Shown one piece after another: positions 8,805-17,824 of a stretch of DNA of 64,000 nt. Location of the stretch: the NCBI RefSeq assembly GCF_004364165.1, contig NZ_SOAY01000011.1:372001-436000 (forward strand). The letters are read 5' to 3'. The notes under the pieces are model-generated. The model searched no databases, was not told the DNA's origin, and was given only the letters and a program-made list of their open reading frames with translations. Source of the DNA: Maribacter spongiicola. GTDB lineage: Bacteria > Bacteroidota > Bacteroidia > Flavobacteriales > Flavobacteriaceae. The translations under genes and the position numbers were made by a program. How positions within the stretch are numbered: position 1 is the stretch's first letter; the number at the start of each line of letters is the position of its first letter.

Positions 8805-9449
8805 TTAGTTTGCGTGTGCAGAAAGATAGCTAGCAACACCGTCTCTATTTGCAGACATGGCATCTTTGCCTTCTTCCCAGTTTGCTGGGCAAACTTCACC
8901 TTTTTCTTGTACGTGCGTTAAAGCGTCTACCAAACGTAAATACTCACCAACGTTTCTACCTAACGGCATATTGTTGATGCTTTCATGTTGTACAACACCT
9001 TCTTCATCAATAATATAAGTAGCTCGGTAAGTAACGTTGTCACCTTCAACTTGAACAGTTTCTGTTTCTTCGTCGTACACTTCGTTTTGAATATCCAAAA
9101 TACCTAAAACGCTAGATAGGTTACGGTTGCTATCTGCTAAAATTGGGTAAGTAACACCTTCAATACCACCGTTGTCCTTATCTGTGCTTAACCATGCAAA
9201 ATGTACTTCTGGAGTATCACAAGAAGCACCGATTACTAGTGTGTTTCTTTTTTCGAACTCACCTATAGCAGCTTGAAATGCGTGAAGTTCAGTAGGGCAT
9301 ACAAAAGTGAAATCTTTTGGGTACCAAAATAAAACAACCTTTTTATTATTTTTTTGAGCTTCTTCTAACACATTAAGCTTAAAAGTATCGCCCATGTCGT
9401 TCATTGCATTAACACTAATATTCGGGAATTTTTTTCCTACAAATGCCAT
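8805..9449 (-). CDS. ahpC: Typical 2-Cys peroxiredoxin (AhpC/Prx1 type)
   Basis: This 214-residue cytoplasmic peroxidase reduces hydrogen peroxide and alkyl hydroperoxides. FTFVCPTEL carries the peroxidatic Cys51, and GEVCPANW near the C-terminus carries the resolving Cys187, marking a typical dimeric 2-Cys enzyme. The C-terminal helix of the floppy Prx1 type is present. No ahpF is adjacent, and the thioredoxin directly downstream is the likely reductant, although a terminator separates them. Upstream is a leftward -7 element, and an 18 bp perfect palindrome resembling a PerR box covers the expected transcription start. Peroxide-responsive repression is therefore plausible. Confidence 0.93.
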   Translation of the reverse strand: MAFVGKKFPNISVNAMNDMGDTFKLNVLEEAQKNNKKVVLFWYPKDFTFVCPTELHAFQAAIGEFEKRNTLVIGASCDTPEVHFAWLSTDKDNGGIEGVTYPILADSNRNLSSVLGILDIQNEVYDEETETVQVEGDNVTYRATYIIDEEGVVQHESINNMPLGRNVGEYLRLVDALTHVQEKGEVCPANWEEGKDAMSANRDGVASYLSAHAN

Positions 9450-9463
9450 AATAAATTTTTCGT

Positions 9464-9490
9464 TTTATAATTAATTATAAAGCAAAATTA
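9464..9490 (-). promoter_or_regulatory. Promoter -7 element with PerR-box-like palindrome upstream of ahpC
   Basis: Read leftward, TAATTTTG (9490-9483) matches the Bacteroidota -7 consensus TAnnTTTG, 34 bp before the ahpC start. Immediately downstream is TTTATAATTAATTATAAA (9464-9481), an 18 bp perfect palindrome. Its two TTATAAT half-sites match the Bacillus PerR box, but with a two-base rather than one-base centre. No -33 TTG is obvious. The position over the expected +1 suits a repressor. That a Fur-family protein binds here is an inference. Confidence 0.5.
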
Positions 9491-9673
9491 AGACTTGATG
9501 GCGCGTTAGAAGACTTTCTAAATTAGAAATTTCAATGGTAGAATAATTATTTTGAATAGCTGATTGTAATGCTAGGTTATAGTAAGAATTACATAATTTT
9601 TAACTTTGAAAATTACCAGATCGACAGAAATATATTATCTGAAGCGATAATAACTTAGAATGGGATTTTTAAA

Positions 9674-11152
9674 TTATTTAGCGGCTAATTTTTTAATCTG
9701 AATATTGAATCCGGCGAAGATGAAAGTCATTATCGGACTCAACCAATTGAAGATTGCGTAAACGAAATATTCAGCTACCCCAACACCTAATACGCCACTA
9801 TGGTAAGCTCCACAGGTATTGTAAGGTATTAGTACTGATGTTACCGTACCTGTATCTTCTAAGGTTCTACTTAAATTTTCGGGTGCTAGACCTCTATCTT
9901 TAAATGCTTTTGAGAACATTTTTCCTGGTACTACAATTGCCAAGTACTGATCAGATGCGGTACCGTTTAAAACGATACAGCTTATACCTGTGCTAAAGAA
10001 TAGACCGAATGTAGATTTAGCCATTTTGAGTAAGGACTTGGTAATTCTTGACAATGCACCAATACCATCCATAATTCCCCCGAAAAACATGGCACAGATA
10101 ATTAGCCAAATGGTACCTAGCATACCTGTCATACCTTTTGAAGAAAACAAATCGCTCAATGCTTTATTGTCAGTTGGCACATCCGTACTAACGGTTATAG
10201 CTTTTAGTATACCTTGGTATCCAGACTGAAAAGTTAATTCTGAAGCTCCTGTTATACCCGCAACTACGTTAGGTTGAAAAATTAAAGCAAATAAAGCAGC
10301 TAATAAGGTACCTACTAATAAGGCTGCTAGCGGTGGAGTCTTTTTAACGATTAAAAATATAACCGCTACAGGTACCAAAAATAACCAGCCGTTAATATCA
10401 AAAGAGGAGTCGATAGACGCCAGTATAGCATCTACATCTGCGTCTCCGCTAGTTTCTAAACTAAAACCGATAATTAAAAATACAACTAGCGTTACAGAAA
10501 TTGTCGGTACGGTGGTCCATAGCATATATTTTATATGAGAAAACAATTCGCCACCTGCCATTGCCGGTGCTAAATTTGTAGTATCACTTAATGGAGAAAG
10601 TTTATCGCCAAAATATGCGCCAGATAATACGGCACCAGCGGTCATTCCTAAAGAAATACCTAAAGCTTCTCCGATACCTATTAATGCAATACCTACGGTG
10701 GCAGAAGTTGTCCAACTGCTACCCGTTGCAACAGAAATCACAGCGCAAATAATTACACAAGCCGCTAAAAATATTGTGGGATTAAGAATTTGTAGTCCGT
10801 AATAGATCATTGCAGGTATAATACCGCTAACAAGCCATGTACCTGCCAGTGCACCGACCATAAGTAATATTAATAATGCACCGGTGGTAGATCGAATGTT
10901 CTCTTCTACTTCGGCAATCATTTGTTGGTATGATACTTTATTTGCAAACCCAACAATAGCAGCAACTGCACCGCCCAATAAAAGTATGAACTGATTTGAG
11001 CCACTTAAAGCGTCATCACCAAATACATAAACGTTATATGCTAACATAGCAACTAGGGCTATAACTGGAATTAAGGCGGCAAATATGCTTAATTCTTTAT
11101 TGTCAACGATATGCTCGTTTTCCCTGTGTTCGTTGGTGCTATGGTCTGACAT
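9674..11152 (-). CDS. nhaC: NhaC-family Na+/H+ antiporter
   Basis: This is a 492-residue polytopic membrane protein with about 11-12 hydrophobic helices after a hydrophilic, His-rich N-terminus. The segments SVATGSSWTTSATVGIALIG and GAVLSGAYFGDKLSPLSDTT are characteristic of the NhaC antiporter family. NhaC proteins exchange sodium for protons at the inner membrane, and some relatives exchange malate and lactate. Length is in the family range. It stands alone, flanked by gaps of about 220 and 75 bp, with no obvious terminator. A sodium-extruding antiporter fits a marine lifestyle. Confidence 0.9.
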   Translation of the reverse strand: MSDHSTNEHRENEHIVDNKELSIFAALIPVIALVAMLAYNVYVFGDDALSGSNQFILLLGGAVAAIVGFANKVSYQQMIAEVEENIRSTTGALLILLMVGALAGTWLVSGIIPAMIYYGLQILNPTIFLAACVIICAVISVATGSSWTTSATVGIALIGIGEALGISLGMTAGAVLSGAYFGDKLSPLSDTTNLAPAMAGGELFSHIKYMLWTTVPTISVTLVVFLIIGFSLETSGDADVDAILASIDSSFDINGWLFLVPVAVIFLIVKKTPPLAALLVGTLLAALFALIFQPNVVAGITGASELTFQSGYQGILKAITVSTDVPTDNKALSDLFSSKGMTGMLGTIWLIICAMFFGGIMDGIGALSRITKSLLKMAKSTFGLFFSTGISCIVLNGTASDQYLAIVVPGKMFSKAFKDRGLAPENLSRTLEDTGTVTSVLIPYNTCGAYHSGVLGVGVAEYFVYAIFNWLSPIMTFIFAGFNIQIKKLAAK

Positions 11153-11227
11153 AAAAAGTGAGTTTGGTTTCTACGTAATATTACGATTTCTGTAACGGTT
11201 GTGCAAACCCATTTTATTATTGAAAAT

Positions 11228-12448
11228 TTAGACGTTTATGCTTTTGACATCCAGTATATTAAGGTCTGTAAGGCATTTTTTCATTAGCGTATAGGTTCTT
11301 TGAATGTCATCATCCAAACCAATTGAAAATCGAATTAATCCATTACCAAGTCCCATTTCCTCTTGTTCCTCTAACGGAATTTCTGATGAAGTAGAGCTTC
11401 CGGGTGCGCTGAACAATGTTTTGTAAAATCCGAGGCTAACTGCTAAATATCCTAATTTTCTTTCTTGCATTAATTCCATTAAAGCATTTGCATTTTCAAG
11501 AGTACCTACATCCATAGTAATCAATCCTCCATATCCGTATTCAGGATTCATTTGATCTTCCATAATCAAATGTCCTGGGTGAGAAGGGAGTCCTGGGTAG
11601 ACAACTCTTAATCCGTCTTTCTCGAAATTCTCGGCTAAATACTGCGCATTTTCACTGTGTTTTTTCATACGAATATGAAGTGTGCGCATGTTTTTTAGAA
11701 TTGAAGCTGCACGCATGCTATCTAGCGTGCTTCCTAAAAGCATACCAGCTCCGTTATTTACATCTTTAAGGCTAAGACAGAATTCTGTAGTACCACAAAC
11801 AACACCGGCAACACAGTCGCTGGTTCCATTAATGAATTTTGTAAGACTATGAATAACGATATCTGCTCCTAGTTTTGCAGGTGAAACAGTTAAAGGAGAA
11901 AATGTATTATCAACGATCAAGGGTAATTCATTCTTCTTTGCAATACGTGATAGTGCAGAGATATCTGCAACCTCTAAAAGCGGATTACTAACACTTTCGC
12001 AATAGATCATTTTGGTGTTTGGTGTAATAGCTGAGGCTACTGCATCAAGATCTGTAATGTCTAAAAAGGTAGTTTTAATTCCGAATTTGATTAAGAAGTT
12101 TTTCATGAAGGCATAGGTACCTCCATAAATAGTTCTACTACTAATAATATGATCACCGGCATTACATAATTGTAAAATTACAGCTGTAATAGCACCCATA
12201 CCACTAGCAGTTACATTGGCACTTTCAGTACCTTCTAATGCTGCTAATGCCTCGCCTAAATATAAATTTGAAGGGGAGGAGTGTCTGCTGTACAAATAAC
12301 AACCTTCGGTATTACCTTCAAAAGTATCAAACATTGTTTTTGCCGATATAAAGGTATAAGTAGATGAATCGGATATAGAAGGATTTACTCCACCATATTC
12401 TCCGAAATATTGTAAATCTTGTAAGTCGTTGCTGTTCTTTTGGCTCAT
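11228..12448 (-). CDS. Cys/Met-metabolism PLP enzyme (methionine gamma-lyase / cystathionine gamma-lyase type)
   Basis: This 406-residue fold-type I PLP enzyme is of the trans-sulfuration family. YSRHSSPSNLYL, the cofactor loop TASGMGAI and VIHSLTKFINGTSD are family hallmarks, the last containing the Schiff-base lysine near residue 205. Members cleave or exchange at the gamma carbon of methionine, homocysteine or cystathionine. The divergent Lrp/AsnC-type regulator next door, a common partner of amino-acid lyases, favours a catabolic gamma-lyase role. Exact substrate cannot be fixed by eye. The N-terminus is somewhat longer than in cystathionine gamma-synthases. Confidence 0.82.
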   Translation of the reverse strand: MSQKNSNDLQDLQYFGEYGGVNPSISDSSTYTFISAKTMFDTFEGNTEGCYLYSRHSSPSNLYLGEALAALEGTESANVTASGMGAITAVILQLCNAGDHIISSRTIYGGTYAFMKNFLIKFGIKTTFLDITDLDAVASAITPNTKMIYCESVSNPLLEVADISALSRIAKKNELPLIVDNTFSPLTVSPAKLGADIVIHSLTKFINGTSDCVAGVVCGTTEFCLSLKDVNNGAGMLLGSTLDSMRAASILKNMRTLHIRMKKHSENAQYLAENFEKDGLRVVYPGLPSHPGHLIMEDQMNPEYGYGGLITMDVGTLENANALMELMQERKLGYLAVSLGFYKTLFSAPGSSTSSEIPLEEQEEMGLGNGLIRFSIGLDDDIQRTYTLMKKCLTDLNILDVKSINV

Positions 12449-12464
12449 TAGATATTATTTTAAG

Positions 12465-12495
12465 TAAAAATAGGGTTTGGTAGTAAGTTTGTCAA
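12465..12495 (-). promoter_or_regulatory. Predicted promoter of the gamma-lyase gene
   Basis: Read leftward, TTG (12495-12493) is followed after 20 bases by TATTTTTA (12472-12465), close to the Bacteroidota TTG-N(17-23)-TAnnTTTG consensus with one mismatch in the last base. It ends 17 bp before the gene's ATG at 12448. Confidence 0.45.
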
Positions 12496-12529
12496 GATGA
12501 ACTTTTTTTATTAGATTTTAAAACTAATA

Positions 12530-12549
12530 TTTAGAATTATTTAGAATTT
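12530..12549. repeat. Tandem 10 bp repeat in the gamma-lyase/Lrp divergent promoter region
   Basis: TTTAGAATTA and TTTAGAATTT lie head to tail, one helical turn apart, between the divergent PLP enzyme and Lrp-type regulator genes. This is a plausible phased binding site for the regulator. Function is inferred from position. Confidence 0.4.
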
Positions 12550-12598
12550 TAATCTGTATTTTCTTAAATTAGTTGGATTAATAAGAATTACAATCATT

Positions 12599-13057
12599 AT
12601 GAAGCTAGATCAAACCGACAATAGTCTTTTAGAACTTTTGCAAGCAGATAGCAAAAAAACCACCAAAGAATATGCTTTGAAATTAGGACTTTCAACAACC
12701 GCGATTTACGAGCGTATAAAAAGGTTAGAAAGAATTGGGGCTATAAGAAGTTATGTGGCTTTGGTAGATAAGGCAGTAGTTGATAGAAACTTCACGGTTT
12801 TTTGCCATGTTAAATTGGTACAGCATGTGAAGGACAATATTGCGCAATTTGAAGCTCAGGTTATGCGTTTACAAGAGGTGGTAGAATGTCATCATTTAAG
12901 TGGTGATTATGATTACCTTTTAAAAATACACGTTCAAGATATGGAGGCGTATCGAAATTTTATGGTCAATAAATTAACGGCTATGAATCATATAGGTAGT
13001 ACCCAAAGCTCTTTTACCATAAAAGAGGTAAAGCATTCTACGGCTATACCCCTTTAA
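12599..13057 (+). CDS. Lrp/AsnC-family transcriptional regulator
   Basis: This 152-residue regulator has an N-terminal winged helix-turn-helix (about 5-55: TTKEYALKLGLSTTAIYERIKRLER). A C-terminal RAM/ACT-like ligand-binding domain follows, containing VECHHLSGDYDYLLKIHVQD. Lrp/AsnC proteins form octamers or dimers and respond to amino acids. It is divergent from the gamma-lyase gene across 150 bp holding a tandem 10 bp repeat. Control of that gene by sulfur amino acids or branched-chain amino acids is a reasonable inference. Length is standard. Confidence 0.93.
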   Translation: MKLDQTDNSLLELLQADSKKTTKEYALKLGLSTTAIYERIKRLERIGAIRSYVALVDKAVVDRNFTVFCHVKLVQHVKDNIAQFEAQVMRLQEVVECHHLSGDYDYLLKIHVQDMEAYRNFMVNKLTAMNHIGSTQSSFTIKEVKHSTAIPL

Positions 13058-13072
13058 AACTAAAAATAGTAT

Positions 13073-13080
13073 TAATTTTG
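13073..13080 (+). promoter_or_regulatory. Predicted -7 element for lpdA
   Basis: TAATTTTG fits the Bacteroidota -7 consensus TAnnTTTG and lies 25 bp upstream of the lpdA ATG at 13106, leaving room for a short leader. No matching -33 TTG is seen. Confidence 0.4.
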
Positions 13081-13105
13081 TAAGACATTAGAAAACAAAT
13101 ATTTT

Positions 13106-14512
13106 ATGGATCAATATGATGTAGCCATTATAGGCTCAGGACCTGGAGGATACGTAGCAGCGATACGTTGTGCACAACTAGGTATGAAAACCGCAATAAT
13201 TGAAAAATATTCCACTTTGGGTGGTACGTGTTTAAATGTTGGTTGTATTCCTTCTAAGGCGATGTTAGATTCTTCTCATCATTATGAAGATGCTACCAAG
13301 CATTTTGAAGAGCATGGTATTGAAATTCCTGGTGAGATTAAAGTGAATTTAGAGAAAATGATTGCACGCAAACAAAGCGTTGTAGATCAAACCACCAAGG
13401 GAATTGAATTCTTGATGGATAAAAATAAAATTACCGTTTATGAAGGTATTGGTAGCTTTAAAGATGCTACTCATATCAATATCAAAAAGAACGACGGTAA
13501 GACAGAAGAAATTGAAGCAAAAAATATCATTATCGCTACAGGTTCTAAGCCATCTACTTTACCTTTTATAACATTAGATAAAGAAAGAGTAATTACTTCT
13601 ACAGAAGCTTTAAAGCTTAAAGAAATACCAAAACACATGATCGTTATTGGTGGTGGTGTAATTGGTCTTGAATTAGGTCAGGTATATAAGAGACTTGGTG
13701 CAGAAGTTACTGTAGTTGAATACATGGATCGTATTATTCCTGGTATGGACGCTGCGCTTTCTAAAGAGCTGACGAAGGTGATGAAAAAGCAAAAAGTAAA
13801 ATTTGCCTTATCGCACAAAGTGAAGTCGGTTGAAAGAAAAGGTGATCAGGTAATTATTAAAGCTGATGATAAAAAAGGTCAAGAAGTAGTTTTTGAAGGT
13901 GATTATTGTTTGGTTGCCGTGGGTAGAAAACCATATACTGACGGATTAAATGCTGATGCTGCAGGTGTAAAATTTGACGAAAGGGGTAAAGTAATTGTTG
14001 ACGAGCATTTGAAAACAAGTGCCGATAACATTTACGCTATTGGCGATGTTATCAAAGGAGCTATGTTAGCTCACAAAGCTGAAGAAGAAGGTACTTTGGT
14101 TGCTGAGATATTAGCGGGTCAAAAACCACATATCGATTATAACTTAATACCTGGTGTAGTTTACACATGGCCAGAGGTTGCTGCTGTTGGTAAAACAGAA
14201 GAAGAACTGAAGGAAGCAGGAGTGGAGTATAAAGCAGGTCAATTTCCGATGCGTGCTTTAGGTCGTGCTAGAGCTAGTATGGATATCGATGGGTTTGTAA
14301 AGATTCTTGCAGATAAAAAGACCGATGAAGTATTAGGTGTGCATATGATCGGTGCACGTTGTGCAGATTTAATTGCTGAAGCAGTAACTGCGATGGAGTT
14401 TAGAGCGTCTGCCGAAGATATTTCTAGAATGAGCCATGCTCACCCAACATATGCAGAAGCGGTTAAAGAAGCGGCGTTAGCGGCTACAGATAATCGTGCT
14501 TTACATGTTTAA
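13106..14512 (+). CDS. lpdA: Dihydrolipoyl dehydrogenase (E3)
   Basis: This is a 468-residue flavoprotein. The N-terminal FAD Rossmann motif GSGPGGYVAAIRCAQLG is followed by the redox-active disulfide GGTCLNVGCIPSK (Cys42, Cys47). The NAD-binding motif GGGVIGLELGQVYKRLGAEVTVVE and the C-terminal HAHPTYAEAVKEA, which carries the catalytic His-Glu pair, complete the family pattern. It reoxidises lipoamide in the pyruvate, 2-oxoglutarate and branched-chain keto-acid dehydrogenase complexes and in glycine cleavage. It stands as a single gene here, with its own -7 element and a strong terminator, so it probably serves several complexes. Confidence 0.97.
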   Translation: MDQYDVAIIGSGPGGYVAAIRCAQLGMKTAIIEKYSTLGGTCLNVGCIPSKAMLDSSHHYEDATKHFEEHGIEIPGEIKVNLEKMIARKQSVVDQTTKGIEFLMDKNKITVYEGIGSFKDATHINIKKNDGKTEEIEAKNIIIATGSKPSTLPFITLDKERVITSTEALKLKEIPKHMIVIGGGVIGLELGQVYKRLGAEVTVVEYMDRIIPGMDAALSKELTKVMKKQKVKFALSHKVKSVERKGDQVIIKADDKKGQEVVFEGDYCLVAVGRKPYTDGLNADAAGVKFDERGKVIVDEHLKTSADNIYAIGDVIKGAMLAHKAEEEGTLVAEILAGQKPHIDYNLIPGVVYTWPEVAAVGKTEEELKEAGVEYKAGQFPMRALGRARASMDIDGFVKILADKKTDEVLGVHMIGARCADLIAEAVTAMEFRASAEDISRMSHAHPTYAEAVKEAALAATDNRALHV

Positions 14513-14535
14513 ATAGAATAGAATTTTTGATATAG

Positions 14536-14570
14536 AAAAAGGCAGCCAATTGGCTGCCTTTTTGTTTTTT
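14536..14570 (+). terminator. Intrinsic terminator after lpdA
   Basis: AAAAAGGCAGCC and GGCTGCCTTTTT (14536-14563) form a perfect stem around AATT, followed by GTTTTTT. It lies between convergent lpdA and the acyltransferase-like gene and can serve both strands. Confidence 0.92.
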
Positions 14571-14584
14571 ATTACTTTGTGAAT

Positions 14585-15769
14585 CTAGTTTTTAATTAAA
14601 CCTAAAACACGTAATACTTTCTCTGTAACCGTTCTTAAAACTTCAAAAGCGATAATTGCAAATTGCTCTAAGTATATTCTTGTAGACGATAAAATTGCAC
14701 GTATGTTTGCTTTTAATCCCGCTTTATGGTCTTCATATTTTAAAGCTAAATAGGTGCTCGCTATCATAAATAGAATCGCGCCAGGTACAACTAAATACGG
14801 ATTCAATGAATGATGAAAAAAACGATACAGACCTATGCCGGTAAAACTGCCGTATAAAATTATAAAATGAATTATATAGATAGATAAAGTGCTTTGACCT
14901 ATTCTTAACCATGTTGCATTCATTAAAACTTTTCTTAAAATAATGAATATGGAGAAAACGATTAGTACATCACCCAAACGAATAAACAGATAGTTATTGT
15001 CATTTATAGCCTTAAATAATTGTATACCCGTAACATCGTAAACCGAAAGGAAGAAATCTGAAGATAGAAACATAAGAATCAATCCTGTTGCAATGTACGT
15101 CGGTACTATGAAATTGTATAAGTTTTTACTTTCTTGATATTTTGAAAATAAAACGGACATAAAACTACCAATAGTAGCGTAGCCCAACCATGGTATAATG
15201 GTAAAAACTGAGCCATTTGCCTTTGTTAAATAGTTTGCGAACACTTGCGGTAAAAAATCAAAACTTGAAGCTTTATAGATAGGTTCGAAAATGAACAGCA
15301 ACAATGTAGTAGATACGAGTATTGTAGGGAAAATCCATTTTTGCCTTGCAAAAGTCAGAATGTAAAATCCGATAATGAATAATAATGAAAGACCAATACA
15401 GTGCAGTACATCTACGAGGTAGAACGAATCATAAATTTCACCTTTGAATAAGCCAAAAAGGTTCATTCTTAATAGGTAGGCGATGACCAATAACTCAAAC
15501 CCGCGTTTAATTCCCTTTTTAACTCTTGGGTTTGCCCAACCGGTTTGCTTCGATCTAATTAACAAGAATGTGAAAATGAATCCTGATACGGTAAAGAATA
15601 CCGGAGCGGTAATTCCTCTAAAATATTTCCAGATATTGAACACCATATTAGAGTTGTCTCTGAAAGCATTATCAAGCAAACCATCAATGAAATGACCTTG
15701 TAGCATCATTAAAATAGCCCATGCCCTAATGGCGTCTAAAAAAAACAATCTTGAATTAGAGTTGCTCAT
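14585..15769 (-). CDS. Polytopic acyltransferase-like membrane protein (heparan-alpha-glucosaminide N-acetyltransferase / OpgC-like)
   Basis: This is a 394-residue membrane protein with about 10 hydrophobic helices. The N-terminal RLFFLDAIRAWAILMMLQGHF has the aromatic-acid-Arg-Ala pattern and a conserved histidine, as in acyltransferase-3/OpgC and DUF1624 (HGSNAT-like) proteins that acylate sugars at the membrane. I start it at the ATG at 15769, because the two codons before it would need a GTG. The C-terminus adds an amphipathic tail. The substrate is unknown and no polysaccharide genes are adjacent. A short AT-rich gap separates it from the divergent FMN reductase gene. Confidence 0.7.
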   Translation of the reverse strand: MSNSNSRLFFLDAIRAWAILMMLQGHFIDGLLDNAFRDNSNMVFNIWKYFRGITAPVFFTVSGFIFTFLLIRSKQTGWANPRVKKGIKRGFELLVIAYLLRMNLFGLFKGEIYDSFYLVDVLHCIGLSLLFIIGFYILTFARQKWIFPTILVSTTLLLFIFEPIYKASSFDFLPQVFANYLTKANGSVFTIIPWLGYATIGSFMSVLFSKYQESKNLYNFIVPTYIATGLILMFLSSDFFLSVYDVTGIQLFKAINDNNYLFIRLGDVLIVFSIFIILRKVLMNATWLRIGQSTLSIYIIHFIILYGSFTGIGLYRFFHHSLNPYLVVPGAILFMIASTYLALKYEDHKAGLKANIRAILSSTRIYLEQFAIIAFEVLRTVTEKVLRVLGLIKN

Positions 15770-15856
15770 TATCACAATTATATCCTATATACTTATAAAA
15801 CAGTATGTTTGGATGTTTAAAGGCGTAAAATTAGATAAAATATTCTAAGGTTCATC

Positions 15857-15881
15857 GTAATTGAATTAAATTCGCAATTAC
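15857..15881. promoter_or_regulatory. Inverted repeat upstream of the FMN reductase gene
   Basis: GTAATTG (15857-15863) and CAATTAC (15875-15881) are perfect inverted arms, with an additional GAAT/ATTC inside. The dyad ends 16 bp before the ATG at 15898 and is a candidate operator. No regulator gene is adjacent. Confidence 0.35.
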
Positions 15882-15897
15882 ACATTAAAATAGGTCT

Positions 15898-16434
15898 ATG
15901 AGTTATATTTTAGCATTTGCAGGTAGTAATTCTTCAGTATCCATTAATTATAAATTGGTAAAGTTTACAGCTAGTTTAATTAAAGGACAAGAAGTGAAGT
16001 TGAGAGATATGTCAAAATATCCGTTTCCAATGTATAGTCAAGACGCAGAAAATGAAAACGGATTCTCTAATTCTTTGGTAGAATTCAAGAATGAAATCAC
16101 TAATGCACAAGGGTTGATTATCTCAGTAAATGAACATAACAGTTATCCGTCTGCATATTTTAAAAACACGATGGATTGGTTGTCTAGGTTAGACGTTAAG
16201 TTTCTTGCAGATAAGAAAATATTGTTAATGGCTACATCTAATGGTGGTCGTGGCGCAATTGGTGCCTTAGAAGTAACTGAAAAGTTACTTGCAAGATTTC
16301 AAGGTACGGTCGTAGAATCTTTCTCTTTGCCTAAATATGGTGAAAATTTTGACGAAGAAAAAGGTATTATTAACAATGAGTTGGCTAAGATTCATGCGGC
16401 GAAGGTAACCTCTTTTTTAAAGGCTATTTCATAA
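15898..16434 (+). CDS. NADPH-dependent FMN reductase family protein
   Basis: This 178-residue flavodoxin-like oxidoreductase is of the FMN_red (SsuE/ChrR-like) family. The start SYILAFAGSNSSVSINYKL is the phosphate-binding loop for FMN. NEHNSYPSAYFKNTMDWLSR is the conserved segment following the second strand, and TSNGGRGAIGALEV lines the flavin edge. Such enzymes transfer electrons from NAD(P)H to FMN, quinones or oxidised metals. Some act only as quinone reductases under stress. It is monocistronic, with a candidate operator upstream. Confidence 0.9.
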   Translation: MSYILAFAGSNSSVSINYKLVKFTASLIKGQEVKLRDMSKYPFPMYSQDAENENGFSNSLVEFKNEITNAQGLIISVNEHNSYPSAYFKNTMDWLSRLDVKFLADKKILLMATSNGGRGAIGALEVTEKLLARFQGTVVESFSLPKYGENFDEEKGIINNELAKIHAAKVTSFLKAIS

Positions 16435-16510
16435 TCTGGTTTAACTAATTACAAGTTAAATAAATCTTAGGCTTCCCTTTTAAATTAGGGGACTTTCTTA
16501 CCTTTATTGC

Positions 16511-17824
16511 GTGTTAAAAGCATTCAAAAAACATATTGAAGATTCTTTTCCAGAATTGTTAGATACTCACTTTATCATTGCATGTAGTGGTGGTCTAGAT
16601 AGTTCTGTGCTTGTGGAGCTTTGCCATCAAGCAAATTTTAAATTTTCTATAGCACATTGTAATTTTAGATTGCGGGGTAAAGCAAGTGATGGCGATGAAG
16701 CCTTTGTACGTGATTATGCCAAAAAGATAGAGAAAGAGGTTTTTATAACTCATTTTGATACGCTTGGCTATGTAAATCAGCATAAAGTTTCTGTACAAAT
16801 GGCGGCACGTGAACTTCGTTATGCTTGGTTCGAGCAATTACTAAAAGAAAATAAGGGTATTTATCTATTAACTGCTCATCATGCAAACGATAATCTAGAA
16901 ACTTTTATAATCAATTTATCTCGAGGTACTGGTATTGATGGCCTAACGGGTATACCTGCCAAAATAAATGATATTCGAAGACCTTTGTTGCCTTTTACTA
17001 GGCAAGAACTGGAATCTTTTGCACAGCTTGAAAAAATGGAGTGGCGTGAAGATGCCAGTAATGCCGATGCGAAATATTTACGTAATAAAATTCGACTAGA
17101 GATTATTCCGAAATTGAATGAATTACATCCTACTTTTTCAGATAACTTTAAAAATACGTTAGACTATCTACAGCAGACCGAAACTATTGCTTCAGCTTAC
17201 CTTAAGAAATTAAAAGAAAAACTTTTTGTTGATAAAGATGGTAGGTTTGAAATTGAAATCGCAAAATTGAAAGAATTACATCCGCTTTCTACTTATTTAC
17301 ATGGATTGTTTGGTGCTTACGGATTTAAAGAAATGGATAATCTTGAAGTATTGCTAGACGGACTTTCTGGTAAGCAATTGGCTTCAAGTTCACATGTTTT
17401 GGTTAAGAATCGAGATGTATTGATTTTAACTTCGAGCAAGGAAAGTAAATTGGATGCTCAAGAGTATCTGATTACGGAAGAAGAAGTACCTTTGAATCTT
17501 CCGTTAAATTTAAAATTTTCGGTGGTAGCCGAACGTTATGAAAATACAGATAATGTAATATTCGTTCAAAAGAATGCATTAAAGTATCCGCTGACAGTAA
17601 GAAAATGGAAAACCGGCGACTATTTTTATCCGATAGGTTTAAACCGGAAAAAGAAATTGTCAAAGTATTTTAAAGACGAAAAAGTTGATGTTTTGTCTAA
17701 AGAAGATACTTGGTTATTATGCTCAGAAGGGCAAATTGTTTGGGTTATTGGTATGCGTGCAGACCATCGTTTTAGAGTTGACGATACTACTCAAGAGATT
17801 TTAAAAATAGAATTACATGATTAG
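16511..17824 (+). CDS. tilS: tRNA(Ile)-lysidine synthase
   Basis: This 437-residue N-type ATP pyrophosphatase attaches lysine to C34 of the CAU-anticodon tRNA-Ile, so that it reads AUA. The P-loop ACSGGLDSSV starts near residue 25, AHCNFRLRGKASDGDE and TAHHANDNLETFIINLSRGTG are TilS signatures, and the C-terminal domain has VRKWKTGDYFYPIGLNRKKKLSKYF. The predicted start is GTG at 16511; no better ATG keeps the N-terminal helix. A sequence resembling a -7 element (TACCTTTA, 16499-16506) lies unusually close to this start. The 3' end overlaps dsbD by 8 bp, implying translational coupling. Confidence 0.95.
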   Translation: MLKAFKKHIEDSFPELLDTHFIIACSGGLDSSVLVELCHQANFKFSIAHCNFRLRGKASDGDEAFVRDYAKKIEKEVFITHFDTLGYVNQHKVSVQMAARELRYAWFEQLLKENKGIYLLTAHHANDNLETFIINLSRGTGIDGLTGIPAKINDIRRPLLPFTRQELESFAQLEKMEWREDASNADAKYLRNKIRLEIIPKLNELHPTFSDNFKNTLDYLQQTETIASAYLKKLKEKLFVDKDGRFEIEIAKLKELHPLSTYLHGLFGAYGFKEMDNLEVLLDGLSGKQLASSSHVLVKNRDVLILTSSKESKLDAQEYLITEEEVPLNLPLNLKFSVVAERYENTDNVIFVQKNALKYPLTVRKWKTGDYFYPIGLNRKKKLSKYFKDEKVDVLSKEDTWLLCSEGQIVWVIGMRADHRFRVDDTTQEILKIELHD

